From an uncultured Collinsella sp. (lineage in GTDB: Bacteria; Actinomycetota; Coriobacteriia; Coriobacteriales; Coriobacteriaceae): DNA of 64,000 nucleotides. The stretch is from assembly GCA_902470905.1 (NCBI GenBank), contig CABRIC010000002.1, positions 13,061-77,060 of the forward strand, read 5' to 3'. Positions 1-15,598 of the stretch are shown here, piece after piece. Every line of letters begins with the position of its first letter. Position 1 is the stretch's first letter. The translations under genes and the position numbers were made by a program. The notes below the pieces were generated by a model. That model saw only the letters and a list, made by a program, of their open reading frames with translations. It was not told the DNA's origin and searched no databases.

Positions 1-54
1 ACAAGCTGGGCATACAATGGGTGGCGTTGCGTGAAGGATTTCCGGGAGGCTGTT

Positions 55-1431
55 ATGTGGGCATACGAGACGACGTTCTATCAGATCTATCCGCTGGGCT
101 TTTGCGGGGCTCCGCGCGAAAACGCTGCACCCGTTGCCGAGGATGAGCTCGCCCAGGCTGCCAACGCCGCGCCCAACCCCGATGCGCCCATCGTGAAAAT
201 CGCCCAATGGGCCGACTACCTGCAAGAACTCGGTATTGGCGCCGTGCTCATCAACCCGCCGCTCGAGTCTGATAGCCACGGCTACGATACGCGTAGCCTG
301 CGCCATATCGACCGCCGCCTGGGTGGGGATGCCGATTTTGCTGCCGTATGCGAGACGCTGCACGCCCACGGCATCCGCGTGGTGCTCGACGCCGTCTTCA
401 ACCACGTCGGTCGCGGCTTTTGGGCCTTCCGCGATGTGCAGGAGCGCCAGTGGGACTCGCCCTACAAGGACTGGTTTCACATCAGTTTTGACGGCGACTC
501 CTGCTATGGCGACGGCTTTTGGTACGAGGGCTGGGAAGGCCATTTTGAACTCGTGAAGCTCAACCTGCAAAACCCCGCCGTGGTCGATTACCTGCTTGAG
601 TCCGTGCGCCGCTGGGCCGAAGTCTTTGGCGTCGACGGTCTGCGCCTGGACGTCGCCTATATGCTCGATCGCGATTTTATGCGCCGCCTGCATACTTTTA
701 CCCGTGAGCTCAAGTCCGACTTTGTGCTGATCGGTGAGACGCTCCACGGCGACTACAACCAGATCGTCAACGAAGAGATGCTCGACTCCTGTACCAACTA
801 CGAGTGTTACAAGGGCCTGTACTCCAGCTTTAATTCGGTCAACATGTTCGAGATTGCCCATTCGCTGCATCGCCAGTTTGGCGGCGACCCGTGGTGCATC
901 TACCGCGGCAAACACCTGCTGTCGTTTGTCGACAACCACGACGTGCCGCGCTTGGCGAGCATCCTCACCGACAAGTCCTGCCTGCGCCCCGCCTATGGCA
1001 TGCTGTTTGGCATGCCGGGCATCCCGTGCGTCTACTACGGCAGCGAGTGGGGAATTGCTGGCGAAAAGGGCGGCCCCGATGGCGACTGGGCGCTGCGACC
1101 TGCGCTCGATGAGCCTGCGCCCAACGAGCTGACGGCTTTCATCAAGCAGCTCACGCACCTGCGCTCGGCCGACGACGCGGCGGCCCGTGCTCTCAACTAC
1201 GGTGCCTATCGCAACGTGGTGATCCAGAACAAGCAGCTGCTGTTCGAGCGTGCTTGCGACGACGCGACGGTGCTCGTGGCGGTGAACGCCGTGGACGAGC
1301 CTTACACCTTTGGCGCCGGCGAGCTCAACGGCTCTTTTGTCGATTTGCTTGCCGACGGTGTGCTCACGGTCGAGCTGACGGGCACCCTCGAGCTTGCGCC
1401 CTACGAGGTGCGTTATCTGCTGAGGGCCTAG
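55..1431 (+). CDS. GH13 alpha-amylase family glycosyl hydrolase
   Basis: A 458-residue protein with the GH13 (beta/alpha)8-barrel signatures in order: a region I DAVFNH motif near residue 115, the nucleophile Asp199 in GLRLDVAY, the acid/base Glu228 in LIGETLHG and the NHD triad ending at Asp296. It should hydrolyse alpha-glucosidic bonds in starch- or maltodextrin-type substrates; the exact specificity cannot be read from sequence. No signal peptide is visible, so it is probably cytoplasmic and acts on imported oligosaccharides. I chose ATG 55 because GGGAGG lies just upstream; the frame stays open to a GTG at 31. It ends 3 bases before the glycosylase gene, so the two are probably co-transcribed. 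At about 460 residues it is compact for the family. Confidence 0.88.
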   Translation: MWAYETTFYQIYPLGFCGAPRENAAPVAEDELAQAANAAPNPDAPIVKIAQWADYLQELGIGAVLINPPLESDSHGYDTRSLRHIDRRLGGDADFAAVCETLHAHGIRVVLDAVFNHVGRGFWAFRDVQERQWDSPYKDWFHISFDGDSCYGDGFWYEGWEGHFELVKLNLQNPAVVDYLLESVRRWAEVFGVDGLRLDVAYMLDRDFMRRLHTFTRELKSDFVLIGETLHGDYNQIVNEEMLDSCTNYECYKGLYSSFNSVNMFEIAHSLHRQFGGDPWCIYRGKHLLSFVDNHDVPRLASILTDKSCLRPAYGMLFGMPGIPCVYYGSEWGIAGEKGGPDGDWALRPALDEPAPNELTAFIKQLTHLRSADDAAARALNYGAYRNVVIQNKQLLFERACDDATVLVAVNAVDEPYTFGAGELNGSFVDLLADGVLTVELTGTLELAPYEVRYLLRA

Positions 1432-1434
1432 GCC

Positions 1435-1998
1435 ATGGCAACGTCTGACGAGGGCTATCAACATATTGAGCATGGGTTTGAGCCCGTGTTTGACGAGCGT
1501 TCGCGCGTTTTGGTGTTGGGGTCGTTTCCCTCGGTGCTTTCGCGCGCCAATGCCTTTTATTACGGCAACTCTCAGAATCGCTTTTGGCGCGTGATGGCCG
1601 CGTGCCTCGGTATGCCTGTGCCGCCCAACGAGGGCGATCCTTTGGCAAGCGGTGAGCCCGCGACGCTCGATGCCTCCATTGCCGCCAAGCGGGCCATGCT
1701 GCTCAACGGCGGTGTGGCCCTGTGGGACGTGATCGAGAGCTGCGACATCAAGGGCTCGAGCGATGCGAGCATCAAAAACGTTGTGCCGGCGCATGCCGAG
1801 CGTATTACCGGCGCAGCTCCTATCGAGGTCGTTGTCTGTAACGGCGGCACGGCAGGTCGGCTCTACAAGCGCTATCTACAAGAACGCACCGGGCTGCCGG
1901 CCATCGTTCTGCCGTCGACAAGTCCCGCCAATGCGACATGGCGCCTGGAACGCCTTGTCGAGCGCTGGCGCGAGGCCGTTGACTGGGGCGCTTTGTGA
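1435..1998 (+). CDS. DNA-deoxyinosine (hypoxanthine) glycosylase, UDG superfamily
   Basis: A 187-residue protein with the family 6 uracil-DNA-glycosylase-fold signature: LGSFPS near residue 30, the YYGNSQNRFW segment that follows, and LPSTSPANA near residue 160. Members of this family remove hypoxanthine, formed by adenine deamination, from DNA and so start base excision repair. The start is 3 bases after the stop of the glycosidase gene. It converges with the minus-strand gene that ends at 2000. Length and motifs fit the family; activity on uracil or on mismatches cannot be excluded. Confidence 0.85.
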   Translation: MATSDEGYQHIEHGFEPVFDERSRVLVLGSFPSVLSRANAFYYGNSQNRFWRVMAACLGMPVPPNEGDPLASGEPATLDASIAAKRAMLLNGGVALWDVIESCDIKGSSDASIKNVVPAHAERITGAAPIEVVVCNGGTAGRLYKRYLQERTGLPAIVLPSTSPANATWRLERLVERWREAVDWGAL

Positions 1999-1999
1999 T

Positions 2000-2659
2000 T
2001 TAGATATCTGACTGGGCACGGGTGCCGAGGCGTTTCATGATGGCATGCCAGATCGGTGCGGGTAGCGCGGGCTTGACGCACACCATGCCGTCGGCATCGA
2101 CGCTACCGGCATTGCCACCGCCAAGCAGCTGCGCATGCTCAATAGAGCAGCCCATGCGCACGGCGCCTACAAGCTTGTCCATCGCTTCCGAAAATGGTCG
2201 GCGCAAGAGGCCCATGCGTGGGGAATGGCGAAGCGCCGCAATGCCACTGCCGGCACAGACGACAACGCCGTCGCACCATGGCAGGTCACGTAGAATACAT
2301 GCCCGGTATAGGCGGTCGAGGACTTCGTCCGTCTGCTTGGCGTTTTTGGACAGGGCCTGGACGACGACATAGACGCGTGTCTCTGTATTTCCAAGGCGAT
2401 CGAGTATCTGCTCGACAGCGATCATAGCCTCATCGTCAAATGCATCATCAACAGCGAGCACCATGCCATCGACTGCACCGGCGTCATCCGCCTCCAAATC
2501 GACCGGGCGGGGGAGCGCGGTGCCGGAAAGCCGGGCATAGGCCGCGATGGCATCCTGCAGGTCCCAGAGCAAAAACTCAAGATCGGCGCTATTGGGAATG
2601 CTGATATACGCAATGGTTTGCAGCGTTTTTGGTACATCCCTGCGCGCGGTCGTCTCCAT
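2000..2659 (-). CDS. conserved hypothetical protein, possible flavodoxin/NADPH-reductase-like fold
   Basis: A 219-residue protein I do not recognise with certainty. It shows alternating hydrophobic strands and helices (TRVYVVVQAL near residue 95, GVVVCAGSGI near 135) followed by MGLLRRPFSEAMDKLV. This is vaguely like proteins annotated as flavodoxin-like or NAD(P)H reductases that end a central sheet with a short loop. There is no signal peptide or membrane segment. Its start is preceded by AAGGAGG on the minus strand. It is convergent with the glycosylase gene (stops 1 base apart) and divergent from the aminotransferase gene, so it is its own transcription unit. Function unknown. Confidence 0.7.
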   Translation of the reverse strand: METTARRDVPKTLQTIAYISIPNSADLEFLLWDLQDAIAAYARLSGTALPRPVDLEADDAGAVDGMVLAVDDAFDDEAMIAVEQILDRLGNTETRVYVVVQALSKNAKQTDEVLDRLYRACILRDLPWCDGVVVCAGSGIAALRHSPRMGLLRRPFSEAMDKLVGAVRMGCSIEHAQLLGGGNAGSVDADGMVCVKPALPAPIWHAIMKRLGTRAQSDI

Positions 2660-2752
2660 GCCGCCTCCTTTCCGGTTGGTTTCCGTTTAGGTTACACCGT
2701 CTGACGGCGCTCCGCCGCGCTATCCTAGTGCAACCCTTACGAAAGGAACGCC

Positions 2753-3889
2753 ATGCGTCTGCCCATGAATACCTCGCTTGCCACGCTCAAGCCCTCCGGC
2801 ATCCGTCGGATTAACGCGCTCGCTGCCCAGCACCCGGGATGCATTGCGCTCGCGCTTGGCGAGCCCGATTTTCCCACGCCCGATGTGATTAGCGCCGAGG
2901 TGACCGCCGCACTGGACCGCGGTGACACACACTATCCGCCCAACAACGGTCGCCCCGCCCTGCGTGAGGCGTTATCTGCCTACATGGGGGACGCGGGCCT
3001 TACGTTTTCGGCTGACGAGGTCATCCTGACCGACGGCGCGACCGAGGCACTGTCGGCAACATTCATGGCTATGCTCAACCCCGGCGACGAGGTCATCATC
3101 CCCACGCCAGCCTTTGGCCTGTACGAGAGCATCGTCGTGGCCAACCACGCCAAAGCGGTCTTTTTGGATACAGAGCCTGCGCAATTCCAGATTGACGAGG
3201 ACGCACTTCGTGCCTGCGTAACGCCGGCGACCAAGGCCATCGTCATCTGCACGCCCAACAATCCTACGGGCTGCATCCTCAACGCGGCATCGCTCGACGC
3301 CGTGGCGCGCGTAGCGGAGCAGGCGGGCATCTACGTGGTCTGCGACGACGTATACAACCGCCTAGTCTATGTGGATGGCTACGAGCGCTTTGCCCAGCGT
3401 CACCCAGAGCTTCGCGATCAGACAGTAGTTATCGAGAGCTTCTCCAAACCCTGGGCCATGACCGGCTGGCGCTTGGGCTGGCTCGCAGCTGCAGCCCCCG
3501 TCATCGCCGAGATCGCAAAGGCCCACCAATACTTAGTATCGAGCGCCGTCTCCTTTGAGATGGATGCCGCAACGCGAGCCCTGACCGTCGACCCAACCCC
3601 CATGCTCAAAGTCTACCGAGCCCGTCGCGAACGCGTGCTCGCAGCCTTAGACGCCATGGGCCTCGACGTAGTGGAACCGGCAGGCGCCTTCTACGCTTTC
3701 CCGAGCATCAAACAATTCGGCCTAACAAGCGAAGACTTCTGCATCAAAGCCATCAAAGAGGCAAACGTAGCCCTAGTCCCCGGAGACTGCTTCGGAACCG
3801 AAGGCCACATCCGCCTCAGCTACTGCGTCTCCGACAAAAATCTGGACGAAGGTCTCCACCGCCTGTCAACCTTCGTTTCAACCTTATAG
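2753..3889 (+). CDS. class I/II pyridoxal-phosphate aminotransferase
   Basis: A 378-residue fold-type I aminotransferase of the aspartate/aromatic family. It has LGEPDFPTP near residue 35, the NNPTG substrate/PLP motif near 170 and the Schiff-base Lys232 in ESFSKPWAMTGWR. It should transfer an amino group between an amino acid and a 2-oxo acid; the substrate is not determined. ATG 2753 follows GAAAGGA with normal spacing. Odd feature: codon use changes along the gene. Forty consecutive codons near the C terminus (starting with the Gly codon of FGLTSEDF) end in A or C in 39 cases, against 17 of the first 40. The gene runs into inverted element A. Confidence 0.9.
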   Translation: MRLPMNTSLATLKPSGIRRINALAAQHPGCIALALGEPDFPTPDVISAEVTAALDRGDTHYPPNNGRPALREALSAYMGDAGLTFSADEVILTDGATEALSATFMAMLNPGDEVIIPTPAFGLYESIVVANHAKAVFLDTEPAQFQIDEDALRACVTPATKAIVICTPNNPTGCILNAASLDAVARVAEQAGIYVVCDDVYNRLVYVDGYERFAQRHPELRDQTVVIESFSKPWAMTGWRLGWLAAAAPVIAEIAKAHQYLVSSAVSFEMDAATRALTVDPTPMLKVYRARRERVLAALDAMGLDVVEPAGAFYAFPSIKQFGLTSEDFCIKAIKEANVALVPGDCFGTEGHIRLSYCVSDKNLDEGLHRLSTFVSTL

Positions 3890-3927
3890 CCCAACGGGAC
3901 GCAACACATCAGCCCACCGACCCAAGC

Positions 3928-4177
3928 ATTATGAGTGGGGCGCGTCGCTCAACGGACACGAGGATTCGCAGCAAAGGCAACGTAGCTCCGGCCGGGAGGG
4001 GCAGGGCGAGTTTTCCGTAGATTCCGCACGAGCCGAAGGCCACTTAATGTGGCCTTCGTGCGAGCCCAGGACTTGACCGAGCGGAAAACTCGCCCTGCCC
4101 CTCCCGGCCGGAGCGTATGCAGGGTTTGTGTACGAATCCTCGCGCCCGTTGACCGACGCCGGGGTCCCCGCCATAAT
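3928..4177. repeat. long inverted element A (conserved core, locus-specific arms)
   Basis: Two perfect 33-base arms (3985-4017 and 4082-4114) face each other around a 64-base core. The core holds a nested hairpin, GAAGGCCAC-TTAAT-GTGGCCTTC, flanked by CGCAC/GTGCG and followed by CAGGACT. Outside the perfect arms the complementarity decays but continues: CGAGGATTCG (3959) against CGAATCCTCG (4133), then TCAACGG against CCGTTGA. It reaches the rplJ promoter on the right and a mirrored TTGAGC/CATAAT on the left. It belongs with elements B (16895) and C (34171), which share the core but not the arm sequence. Whether it acts as DNA or RNA is not known. Confidence 0.85.
4149..4177 (+). promoter_or_regulatory. 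promoter of rplJ-rplL
   Basis: TTGACC at 4149-4154 and CATAAT at 4172-4177 are separated by 17 bases; each hexamer is one base from the sigma-70 consensus. It sits directly upstream of the L10 leader, and its -35 lies within the outer right arm of element A. Confidence 0.75.
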
Positions 4178-4199
4178 ACTTTCGGTTCACGCACGAATC

Positions 4200-4285
4200 C
4201 GCTGCCAGAGACAGCCGGTGCAAACGGGCATCGCCCGCAAGCTTAATGGGATATCCCGCCAGCCGAGGTGGTCGAGTAGATATGT
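4200..4285 (+). ncRNA. ribosomal protein L10 leader
   Basis: The stretch contains GCCAGAGACAGCCGGTGC and, about 40 bases later, CCGCCAGCCGAGGTGGTC. These resemble the two conserved halves of the kink-turn structure of the L10 leader (Rfam L10_leader), which binds the L10-L12 complex to repress its own operon. It lies between a strong promoter and an attenuator-like terminator upstream of rplJ, as expected. A covariance-model search would settle its exact ends. Confidence 0.75.
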
Positions 4286-4291
4286 CTTCTC

Positions 4292-4328
4292 GCCCCCGTC
4301 GCTCATGCAGCGCGGGGGCTTTCTTTTT
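4292..4328 (+). terminator. attenuator/terminator in the rplJ leader
   Basis: GCCCCCG pairs with CGGGGGC around a short extended stem and is followed by TTTCTTTTT. It lies between the L10 leader and rplJ, so it fits a regulated attenuator rather than the end of a gene. Confidence 0.75.
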
Positions 4329-4393
4329 GGACATGCCCCCGTCACGTCCTTGTGGCGGACCGTGCCCGGAAAGAATTCGAGGAGGTGTAATTC

Positions 4394-4915
4394 ATGCCCC
4401 AGCAGTACAAAATCGACAAGGTTGCAGAGATCGAGTCCCGTATCGCCGAGAACGCCGGTCTGTTCGTCGTCAACTACAACGGTCTGACGGTTAAGCAGGC
4501 TCAGGAGCTGCGTCATCAGCTTCGCGAGTGCGGCGCCGAGATGAAGGTCTACAAGAACAACCTGGTCAAGATTGCTCTCAAGAACCAGGAGCAGCCCGAG
4601 CTCGACGAGATCCTCGCCGGCCCCGTCGCTTATGTGTTCTATGAGTCCGAGCCGGTCGAGGCCGCTAAGGCCCTTAAGGACTTCTCCGCTCAGTCCAAGG
4701 GCGTCCTTGAGATCAAGGGCGGTATCTCCGACGGCAAGGCCGTTTCCGCTGATGATGTTAAGGCTATCGCCGAGCTGCCCACCAAGGATCAGCTTCTCGG
4801 CCAGATCGCCGGTCTCATCTCCGGTTTCGCTCGCGACATCGCTGTCTGCGTCAACGGCGTTTCCTCTGGTCTCGCTCGTTCGATCCAGCAGGTCTCCGAG
4901 CAGAAGGCAGCCTAG
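4394..4915 (+). CDS. rplJ: 50S ribosomal protein L10
   Basis: A 173-residue L10 protein with the typical N-terminal domain (AENAGLFVVNYNGLTV, YKNNLVKIAL) and a C-terminal helix, ending SIQQVSEQKAA, that carries the L7/L12 dimers on the ribosomal stalk. ATG 4394 has GAGGAGGTG just upstream. It is first in an rplJ-rplL operon and is presumably autoregulated through the leader upstream. rpoBC lies further downstream but is separated by terminators and galU, unlike the contiguous rplKAJL-rpoBC arrangement of many bacteria; rplK and rplA are not in the window. Confidence 0.97.
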   Translation: MPQQYKIDKVAEIESRIAENAGLFVVNYNGLTVKQAQELRHQLRECGAEMKVYKNNLVKIALKNQEQPELDEILAGPVAYVFYESEPVEAAKALKDFSAQSKGVLEIKGGISDGKAVSADDVKAIAELPTKDQLLGQIAGLISGFARDIAVCVNGVSSGLARSIQQVSEQKAA

Positions 4916-5017
4916 TCGCTGTTTTCACCCGCGGCGGCAACGCCGCACCCCTGGCGCATTCGCGCCGTGTTTTAACTGATCTCCGTGCACAGACACGGAA
5001 ACCGAAAGGACTTAGAA

Positions 5018-5395
5018 ATGGCTAAGCTTACCACCGATGAGATCATCGATGCTCTTAAGGAAATGACCCTTCTCGAGGCTTCCGAGCTCGTCAAGGCTAT
5101 CGAGGACACCTTTGGCGTTTCCGCCGCTGCTCCTGCCGCTGTTGTCGCCGCTCCCGCTGCTGGCGCTGCTGAGGCCGAGGAGAAGACCGAGTTTGACGTC
5201 GTGCTCGAGGGCTTCGGCGACAACAAGATCCAGGTCATCAAGGCCGTCCGTGAGCTCACCAGCCTTGGCCTGAAGGAGGCCAAGGAGGTCGTCGAGGGCG
5301 CTCCCAAGGCTGTTCTCGAGGGTGCCAAGAAGGAGGACGCCGAGGCTGCCAAGGAGAAGCTCGAGGCTGCTGGCGCTGCTGTCACCCTCAAGTAA
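5018..5395 (+). CDS. rplL: 50S ribosomal protein L7/L12
   Basis: A 125-residue stalk protein: N-terminal dimerisation helices ([20 protein letters not shown]), an Ala-rich flexible hinge at about residues 35-52, and the C-terminal factor-binding domain with [17 protein letters not shown] 5018 has GAAAGGA upstream; the frame is open further upstream but that part has no L7/L12 similarity. It recruits and stimulates the translational GTPases. It follows rplJ after 102 bases that hold a GC-rich hairpin. Confidence 0.97.
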   Translation: MAKLTTDEIIDALKEMTLLEASELVKAIEDTFGVSAAAPAAVVAAPAAGAAEAEEKTEFDVVLEGFGDNKIQVIKAVRELTSLGLKEAKEVVEGAPKAVLEGAKKEDAEAAKEKLEAAGAAVTLK

Positions 5396-5422
5396 TCAGG
5401 TTTTCTCGCCAGATTTCTTTGC

Positions 5423-5455
5423 AGACGGGGTTCGCATTGCGAACCCCGTCTTTTT
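5423..5455 (+). terminator. Rho-independent terminator after rplL
   Basis: AGACGGGGTTCGC and GCGAACCCCGTCT form a perfect 13-bp stem with a 3-base loop, followed by TTTTCGTTT. Confidence 0.93.
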
Positions 5456-5708
5456 CGTTTTGATCCCTCTATTTTGTTGGCTCGGCATACAAATTGCTGC
5501 CGCTTGCGGTGCTTTGGCGTTGCTACCGTTGGGCGATAAAATTGCACCATTCGAGCAATAATTTGCGTTGACCTGCTGAAGAATGGCGCTTGCCTGCATT
5601 AACGTTAATTAGCAGCGGTAAGATACTTCGGTATCGCAATTTGGTCTGCGGCCGCCGTGCCGCACGCACAGGGCGCGTCCTGCGCCTGCGAAAGGATCCT
5701 TGAATAAT
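5456..5708. other. intergenic region upstream of galU
   Basis: No gene is seen. It holds a perfect 12-base palindrome, ATTAACGTTAAT at 5598-5609, which could be an operator, and a small hairpin, GATAC-TTCG-GTATC at 5622-5635, that would lie in the galU leader. I could not assign a convincing promoter. Confidence 0.4.
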
Positions 5709-6617
5709 ATGAAGGCAATCATCCCCGCCGCCGGTCTTGGCACGCGTTTTCTGCCTGGCACCAAGTGCACGCCCAAAGAGATGCTGCCGGTTCTCGACAA
5801 GCCGGTCATCCAGTATGTCGTCGAGGAGGCGCTCGACCCCGAGGAGGTCGACGACGCCATCATCGTTACCTCGCCCGGCAAGCCTGAGCTGCTGAACTAC
5901 TTCCAGCCCGACCGTTCGCTCGAGAACCTGCTGCGCGAGCGCGGTAAGGACGCCTACGCCGACGCTGTCGCCCATGCGGGCGGTATGCCGGTCGACTTCC
6001 GCTATCAGTACGAGCCCAAGGGTCTCGGTCACGCCATTCGCTCTGCCGCCGACGCTGTGGCAGGGGAGAACTTCCTGGTTCTTCTGGGCGACTACGTTGT
6101 GCCCAACCGTGATATCTGCGACAAGATGCTTGCCGTCTCCAAGGAGCACGGTGGCGCTTCGGTTATCGCCGTTGCCGCGTGTGCTCCCGAGGAAGTTAGC
6201 CGCTACGGCGTTATCGCCGGTGAGCGCGTGGGCTCGCTCGAGGGCGCCGAGGATGTTGCCGATGGCGAGCCGGGTGCCGTGTGGCGCATCGGCGGCCTGG
6301 TGGAGAAGCCTGCCCCCGAGGCGGCTCCGTCCAACCTGTACATCGTCGGTCGCTACCTCCTGTCTCCGCTGGTCATGGACCTGCTGGCCGATCAGCAGGC
6401 CGGTAAGGGCGGCGAGATCCAGCTGACCGACGCCATGGCCCGTTCGCTCGATCGCGAGGCCATGTATGCCGTCGTCATCGACCCACTGTCGGGCTACGAC
6501 ACCGGTACCCCGTCTGGCTGGATGGCCACCAACGCCCTCATGGCTGCAAGCGATCCTCGTTTTGCAGGCGCCTTCTGGGATGCCATCGACGAGCGCGGCG
6601 GCTTGATGCGCAAGTAG
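5709..6617 (+). CDS. galU: UTP--glucose-1-phosphate uridylyltransferase
   Basis: A 302-residue nucleotidyltransferase beginning MKAIIPAAGLGTRFLPGTK, the standard GalU N terminus with the Gly-rich nucleotide-binding loop, followed by KEMLPVLDKPVIQYVVEEA. It makes UDP-glucose from UTP and glucose-1-phosphate for galactose use and surface polysaccharide synthesis. ATG 5709 is preferred over TTG 5700 because AAGGA at 5692-5696 is too close to the latter. It is a single-gene unit with a terminator at 6639. Confidence 0.93.
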   Translation: MKAIIPAAGLGTRFLPGTKCTPKEMLPVLDKPVIQYVVEEALDPEEVDDAIIVTSPGKPELLNYFQPDRSLENLLRERGKDAYADAVAHAGGMPVDFRYQYEPKGLGHAIRSAADAVAGENFLVLLGDYVVPNRDICDKMLAVSKEHGGASVIAVAACAPEEVSRYGVIAGERVGSLEGAEDVADGEPGAVWRIGGLVEKPAPEAAPSNLYIVGRYLLSPLVMDLLADQQAGKGGEIQLTDAMARSLDREAMYAVVIDPLSGYDTGTPSGWMATNALMAASDPRFAGAFWDAIDERGGLMRK

Positions 6618-6638
6618 GCCTTCGGGCAACGATATTTA

Positions 6639-6670
6639 CGGGCGCGGACCTCGGTTCGCGCCCGTTTTTT
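6639..6670 (+). terminator. Rho-independent terminator after galU
   Basis: CGGGCGCG pairs with CGCGCCCG across a 10-base loop, followed by six T residues. Confidence 0.9.
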
Positions 6671-6712
6671 ATAAGAGCTGCGATTGCCGGCCCTCTGTTC
6701 ACAGAAAATATA

Positions 6713-6726
6713 TGAACATATGTTCG
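6713..6726. promoter_or_regulatory. LexA/SOS-like box upstream of rpoB
   Basis: TGAACATATGTTCG contains the perfect palindrome GAACATATGTTC and differs by one base from the Gram-positive/actinobacterial LexA box CGAACATATGTTCG. It lies about 180 bases before rpoB and about 80 bases before the likely promoter. An ACAGAAAA/TTTTCTGT inverted pair (6701 and 6750) encloses it. LexA binding is inferred. Confidence 0.5.
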
Positions 6727-6803
6727 ATGCACATACATCTACCTGCATGTTTTCTGTCGAAAAACTTTGCTACTCCAAAAACTCAATCACGTCAAGGCTT
6801 TTC

Positions 6804-6831
6804 TTGCCCAACGGTCGGTACCTGATAAACT
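6804..6831 (+). promoter_or_regulatory. candidate promoter of rpoBC
   Basis: TTGCCC (6804-6809) and TAAACT (6826-6831) are separated by 16 bases, 73 bases upstream of the rpoB start. Similarity to consensus is moderate. Confidence 0.4.
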
Positions 6832-6904
6832 ATTAGGTTGCGATAACTGGCGAAGCTATGCCTCGCCAATCCACCGAGCATTTCCGTGAAGGAGGAAAAA
6901 CCTG

Positions 6905-10396
<3,492 letters not shown>

Positions 10397-10402
10397 TTGA
10401 CT

Positions 10403-14878
<4,476 letters not shown>

Positions 14879-14904
14879 TTTCCTAGTACGTTAACCGTCC
14901 TTCC

Positions 14905-14941
14905 AAAGACCCGCTTCCCAACAGGGAAGCGGGTCTTTTTT
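14905..14941 (+). terminator. Rho-independent terminator after rpoC
   Basis: AAAGACCCGCTTCCC pairs perfectly with GGGAAGCGGGTCTTT around AACA, followed by a T run. Confidence 0.93.
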
Positions 14942-14948
14942 GTTGAAG

Positions 14949-14989
14949 AAAACCTACCAAAAAGGGACAGGTTTATTTTGGTAGGTTTT
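14949..14989. repeat. GGGAC-core hairpin element
   Basis: AAAACCTACCAAAA (14949-14962) and TTTTGGTAGGTTTT (14976-14989) form a perfect 14-bp stem around the loop AGGGACAGGTTTA. It is one of a family in this window with different stems but a GGGAC core. AAAAAGGGACAGGTT recurs in inverted sense near 16852. Confidence 0.8.
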
Positions 14990-15079
14990 TCCTGCTTGAA
15001 TTTGAAACATTCCGTTCGGTCAAACCGTATCTATGGTGAGGACCTCATCAAGAATCATTACCGTCACCGGGAGGTGATT

Positions 15080-15598
15080 ATGGAAGAACAAGCTTTTAGA
15101 CAGGCGGTCGAAGATCACCGAGATGTCGTGTTTCGAATCGCATTGACGTACCTGCGCGATCGTGCCGATGCCGACGATATTGCCCAAGATGTCTTTCTTA
15201 AGTTGCTTAAAAGCGATGGACACTTTGAAAGTTGGGAACATCTTCGCCGCTGGCTTATCCGGGTCACGATCAATGAATGTAAATCGCTCTTTCGAAAGCC
15301 ATGGAGGCGTGTGGAGGATATTGAGAACCTGGCCGATTCGCTTTCGGCGGCGCAGGATGAGACCAAGGCGGTCCTGTCAGACGTTATGCGACTCCCGGAG
15401 CGATTCCGCGTTCCCATCGTGCTCTATTACTATCTGGGCTTTTCGACCTCAGAGATTGCCGAGTTGTTGCATGTGCCAGCCGCGACCGTTCGAACGCGCT
15501 TAGCTCGCGGTCGATCGAAGCTCAAATTCATCCTAGAGGAGGGCGACCGTGAAATCCAATCAAATCAAGCAGGCCTTCGAGTCCATCCAAGCCGATAG
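15080..15598 (+). CDS. ECF-type RNA polymerase sigma factor
   Basis: A 172-residue protein with region 2 (VFRIALTYLRDRADADDIAQDVFLK in outline, residues about 15-45) and region 4 (PERFRVPIVLYYYLGFSTSE then IAELLHVPAATVRTRLARGR, about 110-160), the two domains of ECF sigma factors. ATG 15080 has GGGAGGTGATT immediately upstream; the open frame before it has no sigma similarity. It overlaps the following membrane-protein gene by 50 bases, so translation is likely coupled and that protein probably controls it. The promoters it serves are unknown. Confidence 0.9.
   Translation: MEEQAFRQAVEDHRDVVFRIALTYLRDRADADDIAQDVFLKLLKSDGHFESWEHLRRWLIRVTINECKSLFRKPWRRVEDIENLADSLSAAQDETKAVLSDVMRLPERFRVPIVLYYYLGFSTSEIAELLHVPAATVRTRLARGRSKLKFILEEGDREIQSNQAGLRVHPSR

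Noticed and set aside
31..54. Start of the GH13 gene at GTG 31
   Set aside because: It would place the GGGAGG ribosome site inside the coding region; ATG 55 has the right spacing.
3928..4177. Element A as a simple Rho-independent terminator of the aminotransferase gene
   Set aside because: The arms are far longer than a terminator stem, no T tract follows, and the same core recurs at two other loci with different arms.
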